This document shows positions 1-7,551 of a stretch of DNA of 33,453 nucleotides, one piece after another. Position 1 is the stretch's first letter, and every line of letters begins with the position of its first letter. The notes beneath the pieces were generated by a model. The model was not told where the DNA came from, made no database searches, and was given only the letters and a program-made list of their open reading frames with translations. The position numbers and the translations under genes were made by a program. The stretch comes from Nocardia aobensis NBRC 100429 (GTDB taxonomy: Bacteria > Actinomycetota > Actinomycetes > Mycobacteriales > Mycobacteriaceae), in the NCBI RefSeq assembly GCF_000308375.1, contig NZ_BAFQ01000284.1:1-33453 (forward strand), given 5' to 3'.

Positions 1-1790
1 AGGAAGTTGGCCGGTTGCGCGACTTCGGTACGGGTGACCCGGGATTCGTCCTCCGGCTTGCGCAGTTCCTCGACGATCGACCAGCCCGCCAGGGCCTGGA
101 ACTCGGCATCGATCTGGGCCGCGGTGTCGGCGAACACCCCACCGGCCGCGAGCAGTTCCCGCCCCATCCGCCAGTGCTGGGGGCCCATTCCGGAGAACAC
201 GAACACCGGTTCGGGCGCACGCGAGACGATGGTGCGGGAGGCATCGCGCCCCTCGCCCGCCGCGTAGCCGCGCAGCTCCCGCACCAACTCCTCGGTGGAG
301 TCACCGATCAGCACGCCGGTGCGGAACGCGTGGTGCGCCATCCGCGTCCAGGCCGCCTCGGCGAGATGATCGGGGTCGGCGCCCTCGGTGATCAGATCGG
401 CGAATCGCCCGGCCAGCGCGCGGGCCGCGGCGGTGCTGCGCGCCGAGATGGGCAGGATGCCGAGATGCCGGTGCGGTCCGGCGGACGCCGGTGCGGGACC
501 GACGTACTCCTGCAGAATCGCGTGCGCGTTGGTTCCGCCGTAGCCGAAACCGTTGACCGCCACCGACATCGGGCCGGCGTCGGCGGGCAGCGGTTGCGCC
601 TCGGTCTGCACGTGCAGGCCCAGTTCCTCGAAGGGGATGTCGGGATTCTGCTTGTCCAGCCAGCCCTGCGGGGGCAGGGTGCGGTGTTTGATGGCGAGCG
701 CGGCCTTGATCACACTGGCGACTCCGGCGGCGGCCTCGGTGTGGCCGATCGTCGCCTTCACCGACCCGACGCCGACCGATTCGGTGCGCCCGGTGGGGGC
801 ACCGAAAACCTTCCCGAGCGCGCGCAATTCGACCGGGTCGCCGACGAGGGTTCCGGTTCCGTGTGCCTCCAGGTAGGTGATCGACTGCGGCGGCAGGCCC
901 GAACGTTCGCAGACGGTGCGGGCCAGCGCCTCCTGGGAATCGACATTCGGCACTGTGATGGCGGTGGTGCGCCCGTCCTGATTCGAGCCGGTGGCCTTGA
1001 CCACCGCGTAGATGCGGTCGCCGTCACGCACGGCGTCGTCGAGCTTCTTCAGCACCACCATGCCGGCGCCCTCGCCGCGGCCGTATCCGTCGGCGGAGGC
1101 GTCGAAGGATTTGCAGCGGCCGTCGGCGGCGAGGAAACCGCCCTTGCACATCAGCACGAAGGTTTCCGGCTGCAGCATCACGTTCACGCCGCCGGCCAGG
1201 GCCACCCGGCAGTCGTCGTTGTCCAGGGCCTGGCAGGCCAGATGGAACGCGACCAGCGACGACGAACACGCGGTGTCCACGGTGAGCGCGGGCCCGACCA
1301 GATTGAGCGCGTACGCGATTCGATTCGACAGCATCGTGTAGGACGCGCTCGCCGGGGTGTGCATATCGGTGTGGAACAGCGCCGGCCCGACCACGCCGAT
1401 CACGGACTGGTCGACGACGAATCCGCCGACGTACACACCGACCGAGGAACCGGCCGCGCGCCCGGCCATCCCGGCGTCGTCGAGCGCCTCCCACGTCACC
1501 TCCAGCATGAGGCGTTGCTGCGGGTCGAGCACCGTCGCCTCGCGCGGGGAGATCCCGAAGAAGTCGGGGTCGAACTGCCACGGGTCGGCGGTCATGAAGG
1601 CGCCGCGTTTGGTGTAGCTGCGGCCCGGGGTGCGGGGCTCGGGGTCGTAGTACCTGCGGTAGTCCCATCGATCCGCCGGCATCTCGACCACGCCGTCGCG
1701 CTTGTCGACCACGAAGTCCCAGAATGTCTCGGGCGAGTCGATTCCGCCCGCGAATCGACAGCCGATACCCACAATTGCAATATCCGACAC
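1..1790 (-). CDS. Type I polyketide synthase, N-terminal part (KS and start of AT); truncated by window edge
   Basis: Read on the minus strand from a GTG at 1790, which a GGAGGA-type ribosome binding site precedes at the usual distance. About 596 codons are present and the gene runs off the left edge. The protein opens directly with a ketosynthase (DIAIVGIGCRFAGG) with no loading module or docking helix. The active-site cysteine lies in DTACSSS (about C175) and the two histidines in EAHGTGT and ATIGHTEAAAG. The KS ends near residue 430 after GFGYGGTNAH. A linker follows, and an acyltransferase domain begins near residue 525 with VFSGMGPQHWRMG. The KS condenses acyl units on a carrier protein; the remaining domains, and so the product, lie outside the window. 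The divergent MmpL exporter next door suggests an exported envelope lipid, which is inference. Family certain, product unknown. Confidence 0.95.
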   Translation of the reverse strand, partial: MSDIAIVGIGCRFAGGIDSPETFWDFVVDKRDGVVEMPADRWDYRRYYDPEPRTPGRSYTKRGAFMTADPWQFDPDFFGISPREATVLDPQQRLMLEVTWEALDDAGMAGRAAGSSVGVYVGGFVVDQSVIGVVGPALFHTDMHTPASASYTMLSNRIAYALNLVGPALTVDTACSSSLVAFHLACQALDNDDCRVALAGGVNVMLQPETFVLMCKGGFLAADGRCKSFDASADGYGRGEGAGMVVLKKLDDAVRDGDRIYAVVKATGSNQDGRTTAITVPNVDSQEALARTVCERSGLPPQSITYLEAHGTGTLVGDPVELRALGKVFGAPTGRTESVGVGSVKATIGHTEAAAGVASVIKAALAIKHRTLPPQGWLDKQNPDIPFEELGLHVQTEAQPLPADAGPMSVAVNGFGYGGTNAHAILQEYVGPAPASAGPHRHLGILPISARSTAAARALAGRFADLITEGADPDHLAEAAWTRMAHHAFRTGVLIGDSTEELVRELRGYAAGEGRDASRTIVSRAPEPVFVFSGMGPQHWRMGRELLAAGGVFADTAAQIDAEFQALAGWSIVEELRKPEDESRVTRTEVAQPANF

Positions 1791-2000
1791 GAATATCCTC
1801 CGGTCTCGCGTTCAGAGGCCACCGGCTGCTCTCGGCGACTCACTCGTCTCTCTGCGGTCCTGGGCATGTGACCGATGGCGCCCACGCTATTGACCGTGAT
1901 CGGAGATGGAAGAGATTCACCCCACTTTTGGACCCTCCAACCAACCGCGCGCGACGGTTTTGTGAACCCGCCCAGCCGCCGCGGCGATATGTTCCACGCC

Positions 2001-2012
2001 GACCGATCGGTC
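2001..2012. promoter_or_regulatory. 12-bp perfect palindrome GACCGATCGGTC, candidate operator
   Basis: The sequence is its own reverse complement with no spacer. It sits about 210 bases upstream of the PKS start in the shared promoter region. Compact palindromes of this kind are typical of TetR-family operators. No regulator gene lies directly beside it, so the binding protein is unknown. Confidence 0.45.
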
Positions 2013-2028
2013 TCTGAAATCGTTAGGA

Positions 2029-2047
2029 CGCAACGATATTCGATACA
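2029..2047. promoter_or_regulatory. Inverted repeat ATCGTT-N7-AACGAT, candidate operator
   Basis: Perfect 6-bp arms are separated by 7 bases, giving a 13-bp centre-to-centre arrangement compatible with a dimeric helix-turn-helix regulator. It lies 16 bases from the GACCGATCGGTC palindrome in the PKS/MmpL divergent region. Confidence 0.35.
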
Positions 2048-2198
2048 GTCCACGGTGCTGCCGCCTGGTGCGGCGCCTGGCTTTGCTCACCGCTCACAAG
2101 ACTGTCGCGCCGCGATTATGATTTGTCGGAAAATTGCTGTGCGCCGACCGAATTCGCGCGTAAAGCATCCTATCTTTCCCCGAACGCTCATTTTCTCG

Positions 2199-2210
2199 AG
2201 GCAGCTGCCT
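2199..2210. promoter_or_regulatory. 12-bp perfect palindrome AGGCAGCTGCCT
   Basis: A self-complementary 12-mer without spacer in the upstream region of mmpL. It may be an operator, or part of 5' leader structure if transcription starts near 2125. Confidence 0.35.
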
Positions 2211-2229
2211 GCCGTCCCTACGACAACGC

Positions 2230-2255
2230 GGCGGTTAATTTCCGGAAATTCCGCC
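2230..2255. promoter_or_regulatory. 14-bp perfect palindrome AATTTCCGGAAATT inside a longer hairpin
   Basis: The 14-bp palindrome spans 2237-2250. GGCGG (2230-2234) and CCGCC (2251-2255) flank it and can extend the pairing, with two unpaired T residues on the left arm. Its AT-rich ends contrast with the surrounding coding DNA. It lies about 85 bases before the proposed mmpL start and could be an operator or a leader hairpin. Confidence 0.45.
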
Positions 2256-2335
2256 GAAACCGCAGGCCCGGTCTCGCGACGAGCGTCGCGAAACGACAGC
2301 CGAACCGATCCGCGCAAACAGTTGGGAGCCGGCAT

Positions 2336-4567
2336 TTGTCCGCCGAATCGAATCACTGGGCCGATCTCGTGCTGCGCCGGCGGTTCACGGTGATCGGTGT
2401 GCTGGTGGCCGGACTGCTCGCCCTCGGCTGGTACGGGCTCGGCCTCGGCGAACATCTGAGCTCCAGCGGCTGGGACGATCCGTCCTCGGAATCGGTGCGA
2501 GCCGCGCACGTGCACGAGGAGGTCTTCGGACGCGACCACAGTGCCGATGTGGTCGTGCTCTATCACGCCCCGCCCGGCACGACGATCGACGATCCGGCGT
2601 TCGCCGCGCCGATCGTGGCGAGCCTGGACAGTCTGCCGAAGCGGTTCCCGCAGCAGATCGATCGGGTGAACGCCGCATATTGGCCCACCGCAACGGGTGT
2701 GGCGCTTCCGGATATGTTCGGCTCCGCGAATCGTGAGCACGCCTTCGCCTCCATCGCCATCCACGGCGACAACCCCACCGAGCAGATGCGCAACTTCCGA
2801 GCCGTCGCGCACGCCTTCGACGTTCCCGGCGTGAATATGGAGGTGGCCGGCGGGCAGGCGGTGGCCGGCGCGCTGAACGACACCATGGCCCACGATCAGC
2901 AGCGCATGGAGCTGTTCGCGATTCCCGCGGTGGCGGTGCTGCTGTTCTTCCTCTTCGGCGGGGTGGTGGCCGCGGCGCTGCCGTTGATCGTCGGCGGGCT
3001 CACCGTGCTCGGCGCCTGGGGCCTCATCCGGCTGCTCACCACCGTCACCGAGGTCAATTCCTTCGTCTCGCCGGTGGTTTCGATGGTCGGGCTGGGGTTG
3101 GCGATCGATTACGGGCTGTTCGTGCTGAGCCGGTTCCGCGACGAACTCGCCGACGGTCGTGGCGTCGACGACGCGGTACGCCGTTCCGTGGCGACCGCGG
3201 GCCACACGGTGGTGTTCTCGGCCACCATCGTGGCCGTGGCCGCCGCCGGAATCCTGGTGTTCCCGCAGGGTTTTCTGCGTTCGTTCGCCTACGGCGCCAT
3301 CATCACCATCTCGCTGGCCGCGTTCACCTCGATCACACTGCTGCCCGCGATGCTGGCGGTGCTCGGCCACCGGGTGGACCGCTTCGGCGTGTCCTGGTTC
3401 CGCCGGACCACACCGCCGGGCCGGGTTCCCGACAATCTCTGGGGGCGGATCGCCGACCGCGTCATGAAAAGGCCGCTGTTCGTCGCGGTTTCGGTGGTCA
3501 TCGGACTGCTGGTGCTGATCGCGCCGATCCGGGACCTGGCCTTCGGCGCCATCAACGAGCGCTTCCTGCCACCGGATCATCCGACGCGACTGGCGCAGCA
3601 GCACTTCGACGAGATCTTCCCGCTGCGCCGCATCAACCCGATCGATCTGGTGCTGATCACCTACGATCCCGCCGCCAGGGAGACCGTGCTGGCAGAGGCC
3701 GGCCACGCCCCGGGACTCGCGGCGCCCTTCCCCGCCTGGCTGCAACGGCCCGCGCAGTCGAGCGTGTTCACCACACAAACCGTGCTCGCATCCACGGCCG
3801 ACAAGGATGCGGCGATCGACTACCTGCGCTCGATGCCGCTGCCGAAGGGCGCCACCCTGCTCGTCGGCGGTCAGCCCGCCATCGAGAAGGACAGTATCGA
3901 CGCACTCGTGGACCGGATACCGCTGGTGGTCGCCCTCGTTTTCCTCGCCACCACCGCCCTGATGGCATGGAGTTTCCGCTCACTGGTGCTGCCGTTGAAG
4001 GCGGGCGCGTTGAATCTGCTCGGGCTCGGGTCCACGGTCGGCATCCTCACCTGGATCTTCATCGACGGGCACGGCGCCGGGCCGCTCGGCTTCACCCCGC
4101 AGCCGATCATGTCGCTGGTGCTGGTGGTGATCGTGTCGGTGATCTACGGGCTGTCCACCGACTACGAGATATTCCTGCTTTCGCGCATGGTCGAGGCGCG
4201 GGCCGCGGGCGCGTCCACCCGCGAGGCGATTCGCGCCGGGGTCGCCCACACCGGGCGCATCATCACCGCCGCGGCGCTGATCCTGCTGGTCGTCACCGGC
4301 GCCTTCGCGCTGTCGGATCTGGTGATGATGCAGTACATCGCGTTCGGCATGGTCGCCGCCCTGCTCATCGACGCGACGATTCTGCGGGTGCTGCTGGTTC
4401 CGGCGACGATGCGCCTGCTCGGCGATGCCTGCTGGTGGGCACCGCGCTGGTTGCGTCGCGACCCGGCGGGCGCGACCGAGAGCAACGAAACCCGCACCGC
4501 GGCAGATCTTTTCGATGATCCGGACCGCGCGCCTTCCGAGCCCGCGCCGGTGATGAGCAACCGGTGA
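2336..4567 (+). CDS. MmpL/RND-family lipid transporter
   Basis: An inner-membrane proton-driven exporter of about 743 residues, the usual size for actinobacterial MmpL proteins. I start it at TTG 2336 because GGGAG lies 7 bases upstream and the protein then opens with a short cytoplasmic stretch and the first membrane helix (FTVIGVLVAGLLALGWYGLG). A longer frame reaching TTG 2123 has non-coding character. Two homologous halves are visible, each a periplasmic loop plus a six-helix bundle. The Asp-Tyr pairs used for proton relay are present in GLAIDYGLFVLSRFRDE (about D258/Y259) and GLSTDYEIFLLSRM (about D609/Y610). It lies back to back with the PKS gene, as in lipid-virulence loci where MmpL exports the PKS product. 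The substrate is not predictable from sequence. Confidence 0.95.
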   Translation: MSAESNHWADLVLRRRFTVIGVLVAGLLALGWYGLGLGEHLSSSGWDDPSSESVRAAHVHEEVFGRDHSADVVVLYHAPPGTTIDDPAFAAPIVASLDSLPKRFPQQIDRVNAAYWPTATGVALPDMFGSANREHAFASIAIHGDNPTEQMRNFRAVAHAFDVPGVNMEVAGGQAVAGALNDTMAHDQQRMELFAIPAVAVLLFFLFGGVVAAALPLIVGGLTVLGAWGLIRLLTTVTEVNSFVSPVVSMVGLGLAIDYGLFVLSRFRDELADGRGVDDAVRRSVATAGHTVVFSATIVAVAAAGILVFPQGFLRSFAYGAIITISLAAFTSITLLPAMLAVLGHRVDRFGVSWFRRTTPPGRVPDNLWGRIADRVMKRPLFVAVSVVIGLLVLIAPIRDLAFGAINERFLPPDHPTRLAQQHFDEIFPLRRINPIDLVLITYDPAARETVLAEAGHAPGLAAPFPAWLQRPAQSSVFTTQTVLASTADKDAAIDYLRSMPLPKGATLLVGGQPAIEKDSIDALVDRIPLVVALVFLATTALMAWSFRSLVLPLKAGALNLLGLGSTVGILTWIFIDGHGAGPLGFTPQPIMSLVLVVIVSVIYGLSTDYEIFLLSRMVEARAAGASTREAIRAGVAHTGRIITAAALILLVVTGAFALSDLVMMQYIAFGMVAALLIDATILRVLLVPATMRLLGDACWWAPRWLRRDPAGATESNETRTAADLFDDPDRAPSEPAPVMSNR

Positions 4568-4703
4568 GGGCGAAAGTAGTCCCGTGACCGTCCGACGGCT
4601 GCGGCGGGGATGTCCGCCGCCGCCGCGGCATCACGCTGGGTACAGTGGCATCTGCTCTCGAATGGCTCGTCACGCAGGCTGGTACAGGAGAGAAGGAGAT
4701 GCC

Positions 4704-5372
4704 GTGCCCGAACCCGCAGCCGTCCTCTTCGACATCGACGGCACGCTCGTCGACTCCAACTATCTGCATGCCGTGACCTGGCATCGAGCCTTCCGCGACG
4801 TCGACGCCGATGTGCCGACCTGGCGGATCCACCGCAGTATCGGCATGGACGGCGACGAACTGCTGCGCACCCTCGCCCCCGATCTCGACAGCGAGACCGC
4901 CGATACCGCCGGCGATCTGCACAGCCGCTACTACCTCGAGCGCGCCGGCGAACTGACCCTGCTGCCCGGCGCCCGCGAGATCCTGCGCCATCTGCACGAG
5001 GCGGGCCTGCGCGTCGTCCTCGCCACATCCGCACCGCCGGACGAATTGGCCCGGCTGCGCGACCTGCTCGACAGCGAGTCGGTGTTGTACGCGGTGACCG
5101 GTGCCGAAGACGTGGAGACGGCCAAACCCGATCCGACCATCGTCCAGGTGGCCCTGGACCGGGCCGGTGTCACGGCGCAGCGAGCGGTGTTCGTCGGCGA
5201 TACGGTCTGGGACATGCGCGCCTGCACCACGCTCGGCGTGGCGGCGATCGGTGTGCTGAGCGGCGGTATCTCCCGCGGCGAATTGGAGGCCGACGGCGCG
5301 GCATTCGTCTGCGACGACGTCGCGCACCTGCGCCGTGACCTGCATCGCAGCCCGCTGGCGTCCCTCCTCTGA
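4704..5372 (+). CDS. HAD-family hydrolase (phosphatase/phosphoglycolate phosphatase-like)
   Basis: A soluble phosphohydrolase of 222 residues. The GTG at 4704 is chosen because AAGGAG stands 5 bases before it and the protein then starts just ahead of HAD motif I, FDIDGTLVDS (nucleophile D10, acid D12). Motif II is near LATSAPP, motif III is the lysine in AKPDPTI, and motif IV is GDTVWDM. The helical cap between motifs I and II (about residues 15-85) places it in the beta-phosphoglucomutase/phosphoglycolate-phosphatase subfamily. The substrate is unknown. It follows mmpL by 136 bases with its own RBS, so it may be separately transcribed. Confidence 0.9.
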   Translation: MPEPAAVLFDIDGTLVDSNYLHAVTWHRAFRDVDADVPTWRIHRSIGMDGDELLRTLAPDLDSETADTAGDLHSRYYLERAGELTLLPGAREILRHLHEAGLRVVLATSAPPDELARLRDLLDSESVLYAVTGAEDVETAKPDPTIVQVALDRAGVTAQRAVFVGDTVWDMRACTTLGVAAIGVLSGGISRGELEADGAAFVCDDVAHLRRDLHRSPLASLL

Positions 5373-5411
5373 TCGTTTCCGGCGCGCGTTCGTTACTGCC
5401 TCGAGAATCAC

Positions 5412-5427
5412 GTCACCATCGGGTGAC
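5412..5427. promoter_or_regulatory. Inverted repeat GTCACC-ATCG-GGTGAC between HAD and AraC genes
   Basis: Perfect 6-bp arms with a 4-base loop, 40 bases after the HAD stop. It could be a small operator for the AraC gene or a weak hairpin at the end of the HAD transcript; no T-tract follows. Confidence 0.3.
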
Positions 5428-5555
5428 ACAACGCACGCCGGGGAAACACTGTGGACAAGTAGGCTTCCATGTCCGTACGACGCACCCGTCGCAGGCGAAC
5501 GTGACCGGGGCGGTGGCATGGCAGTGGCAGTGGTACAGCGGAGGATCACCGACCG

Positions 5556-6503
5556 ATGACAGTAGAGTTCGACAGCGACAGCTTGGCTGCCACCGAGCAG
5601 TTCCTGAATCGGAACTACACGACCATGGAGATCGGCAACGCCACGGAAGTGCCGGTCCGCAGCCGGATCGCGCGCGACATGCTGGGCCCGGTCAGTCTCG
5701 ACCGGCTCGAACTCGGATTCGATATGAGCTACGACGCCGATCCGCTCAACAAGATCTGCCTGATCGGAGTGGAGGCCGGATGGGTCGAGGAAGAGTACGT
5801 CGACGCGGGCAACGACACGTTCGGGCCGGGCGAGATCGGAATTCTGACCCCGCCGGATCTGCCGTACTCCGGTGTCGTCCACCAGGCCGACTTCACCATC
5901 ACGATGTTCGATCCATCCCTACTCGGCAGAGTCGCCTCGGCGAATCGGCCCGATAGCGGAGAGGTGGCCCTCTCGGGCCATCGCACCGTGACCCCGGAGG
6001 CGGGCGATCGACTCACCGCGGTCATCTCACATGTGCAGCAGCTCGCGGCCTCCTACGACGGTGACGTGCCGCCGCTGGTGGCGGCCACTGCGTCGCAATA
6101 TCTGGCGGCGACCGTGCTGCACGCATTTCCGAATACGGCCGGCCTCGAGCCGACCCCGGTCGATCGCCGGGACGCGCATCCGCTGACCGTGCGCCGCGCG
6201 GTGGCCTATATGGAATCCCACATCCACGAGGACATCGCGGTGACCGACATCGCCGCGGCGGCGTATGTCACCGTGCGGGCGCTGCAGATCGCATTCCGCC
6301 GGCACCTGGATACGACCCCGACCGCGTACCTGAAGCGCATGCGGCTGCGCGGCGCCCACGAAGATCTGATCGCGGGCAGTGCCGACGACGGCGACAGCGT
6401 CGCCACGATCGCCGCCGCGTGGGGTTTCGGCCACCCCGGTCGCTTCGCCGCGCTCTACCGCCGCCACTACGGGCGCTCGCCCGCCATGGCGCTCGCCGGC
6501 TGA
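5556..6503 (+). CDS. AraC-family transcriptional regulator
   Basis: A DNA-binding regulator of 315 residues starting at ATG 5556, with GGAGG 11 bases upstream. The N-terminal 200 residues have the look of an AraC-binding-like cupin sensor domain (DMSYDADPLNKICLIGVEAG and following). The C-terminal 100 residues hold the two helix-turn-helix units. The first is near residues 225-250 (VTDIAAAAYVTVRALQIAFRR) and the second near 280-310, with the family signature HPGRFAALYRRHYGRSP. The effector and target genes are unknown. Nearby candidates are the PAS-ANTAR gene downstream and the YhgE cluster. The stop codon lies within a possible terminator hairpin. Confidence 0.95.
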   Translation: MTVEFDSDSLAATEQFLNRNYTTMEIGNATEVPVRSRIARDMLGPVSLDRLELGFDMSYDADPLNKICLIGVEAGWVEEEYVDAGNDTFGPGEIGILTPPDLPYSGVVHQADFTITMFDPSLLGRVASANRPDSGEVALSGHRTVTPEAGDRLTAVISHVQQLAASYDGDVPPLVAATASQYLAATVLHAFPNTAGLEPTPVDRRDAHPLTVRRAVAYMESHIHEDIAVTDIAAAAYVTVRALQIAFRRHLDTTPTAYLKRMRLRGAHEDLIAGSADDGDSVATIAAAWGFGHPGRFAALYRRHYGRSPAMALAG

Positions 6504-6521
6504 CCGCTGGACCGGCTTTTT
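6495..6521 (+). terminator. Possible intrinsic terminator after the AraC-type gene
   Basis: GCCGG (6495-6499) can pair with CCGGC (6512-6516), and five T residues follow directly. The stem is only 5 bp with a 12-base loop that includes the stop codon, so it is weak, but T-tracts are rare in this GC-rich DNA. Confidence 0.4.
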
Positions 6522-6610
6522 CCCGCGACAGGGCAGCCTCAGGACGGAAAACGAACGGTTCAGTCCACTGTGCGTTCGAACAACGGCAGGACGCCGGGCG
6601 GCCGAACATA

Positions 6611-7312
6611 ATGATGCTCGTGCATAGAACCGAACCGCTTCGCAACCACGCGACACCCGAGACCATCTCGGACACCGTCCGCGATATCCCCCGCGTGGGG
6701 TCGTTCCGGTTCTGGTTCGCCACCCGTCGCTGGGAATGGTCGGAGGAGGTGTACCGCATGCACGGCTACACCCCCGGCGGCGTCGTCCCGACCACGGAAC
6801 TGCTCCTCGCGCACAAACATCCGGACGACCGCGAGGAAGTCGCCAAAACCATCGCCCGCGCGATCGAACTGGGCGAATCGTTCTCCAGCCGGCACCGGTT
6901 CGTCGATACCGCGGGCAACGTGCACAACGTGATGGTCGTCGCCGATCGCATCTACGACGACGCCGGGCAGGTCGCCGCCACCGCGGGCTTCTACATCGAC
7001 CTCACCGACACCCTCGCCGAGAACGAACGCGAAATTCTCTCGGCCGCCCTACCCGACGTGATCGAGAATCGCGCGGTGATCGAACAGGCCAAGGGTGTCC
7101 TGATGCGCATGTACCGCATCAACGCCGAACAGGCCTTCAAGGTGCTGGCGTGGCGGTCCCAGGAAACCAACACCAAACTGCGCGACCTGGCCGCGCAGAT
7201 CATCGAGGAACTTCCCCTGGTCGCGCCGCCTCCGCCGGAACACATCACCGCTTTCGACCATCTGTTACTCACCGTGCACACCCGCATCCCGCGAGCGAAG
7301 ACGCCGGACTAG
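6611..7312 (+). CDS. PAS-ANTAR two-domain regulator (putative RNA-binding antiterminator)
   Basis: A cytoplasmic sensor of about 233 residues. The first 130 residues form a PAS domain of the PAS_3 type (RRWEWSEEVYRMHGYTPGG, HPDDREEV, then GFYIDLTD). The last 90 contain an ANTAR domain (NRAVIEQAKGVLMRMYRIN, then FKVLAWRSQETNTKLRDLA). ANTAR domains bind paired RNA hairpins to prevent termination, so the protein probably couples a ligand or redox signal to antitermination. The start is uncertain: ATG 6611, ATG 6614 and GTG 6620 are in frame and none has a strong ribosome binding site. Targets are unknown. PAS-ANTAR proteins are multicopy in mycobacteria and nocardiae. Confidence 0.9.
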   Translation: MMLVHRTEPLRNHATPETISDTVRDIPRVGSFRFWFATRRWEWSEEVYRMHGYTPGGVVPTTELLLAHKHPDDREEVAKTIARAIELGESFSSRHRFVDTAGNVHNVMVVADRIYDDAGQVAATAGFYIDLTDTLAENEREILSAALPDVIENRAVIEQAKGVLMRMYRINAEQAFKVLAWRSQETNTKLRDLAAQIIEELPLVAPPPPEHITAFDHLLLTVHTRIPRAKTPD

Positions 7313-7378
7313 CGGCGCGTTTGCCGACCGGCGGCCCGGGTATTACGCAGCAACCGCCAGCAGACCCGGAGGTGCTCG

Positions 7379-7543
7379 ATGTCCGAACGGTTCGACGACC
7401 AGAGCCGGCCCGCGAATCCCGAGCGCGAGGACGTCTCGCTGAGCGACTCGCCGGTGACCAACCGCAAGAGCCCGATCCTGCTGGTGGTCACCATGGTCAT
7501 CGTGCTGATCGTCATCGTGGTGCTGTTCGTGGTGCTGGGCTGA
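7379..7543 (+). CDS. Small single-pass membrane protein, 54 aa
   Basis: ATG 7379 has GGAGG at optimal spacing (CCCGGAGGTGCTCG before the start). The 54-residue product has a charged, Asp/Glu/Arg-rich N-terminal half of about 30 residues (MSERFDDQSRPANPERED and on). A single hydrophobic helix follows (ILLVVTMVIVLIVIVVLFVV) and ends at the C-terminus, so it is tail-anchored in form. It stops 8 bases before the ABC-like ATPase gene, which argues for cotranscription with that gene and the YhgE gene. I do not recognise a named family. A role as a small subunit or stabiliser of the YhgE/ATPase complex is only inference. Confidence 0.8.
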   Translation: MSERFDDQSRPANPEREDVSLSDSPVTNRKSPILLVVTMVIVLIVIVVLFVVLG

Positions 7544-7551
7544 ACGGCGGG

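Larger units (their letters stand above)
1791..2335. other. Divergent intergenic region between PKS and MmpL, palindrome-rich
   Basis: These 545 bases carry no convincing gene. Forward reading frames extend into it from MmpL, but their translation is rich in Arg, Asn and Cys and unlike MmpL N-termini, and the base composition is visibly more AT-rich than the flanking genes. It holds at least four perfect dyads, listed separately. A TATGAT at 2117-2122 could be a -10 box for mmpL, but I see no good -35. The PKS promoter is not obvious. Confidence 0.7.

Noticed and set aside
15..1871. Long plus-strand open frame of 618 codons opposite the PKS
   Set aside because: It is antisense to a textbook ketosynthase. 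Its translation is Arg/Gly/His-rich with no domain, the usual shadow of high-GC coding DNA.
2123..2335. N-terminal extension of MmpL to TTG 2123
   Set aside because: No good RBS, composition unlike coding DNA, translation unlike MmpL N-termini, and the segment contains perfect palindromes. TTG 2336 has GGGAG at good spacing.
2087..3778. Minus-strand open frame of 563 codons opposite mmpL
   Set aside because: Low-complexity His/Arg/Gln-rich translation with no recognisable domain; the plus strand encodes an unambiguous MmpL.
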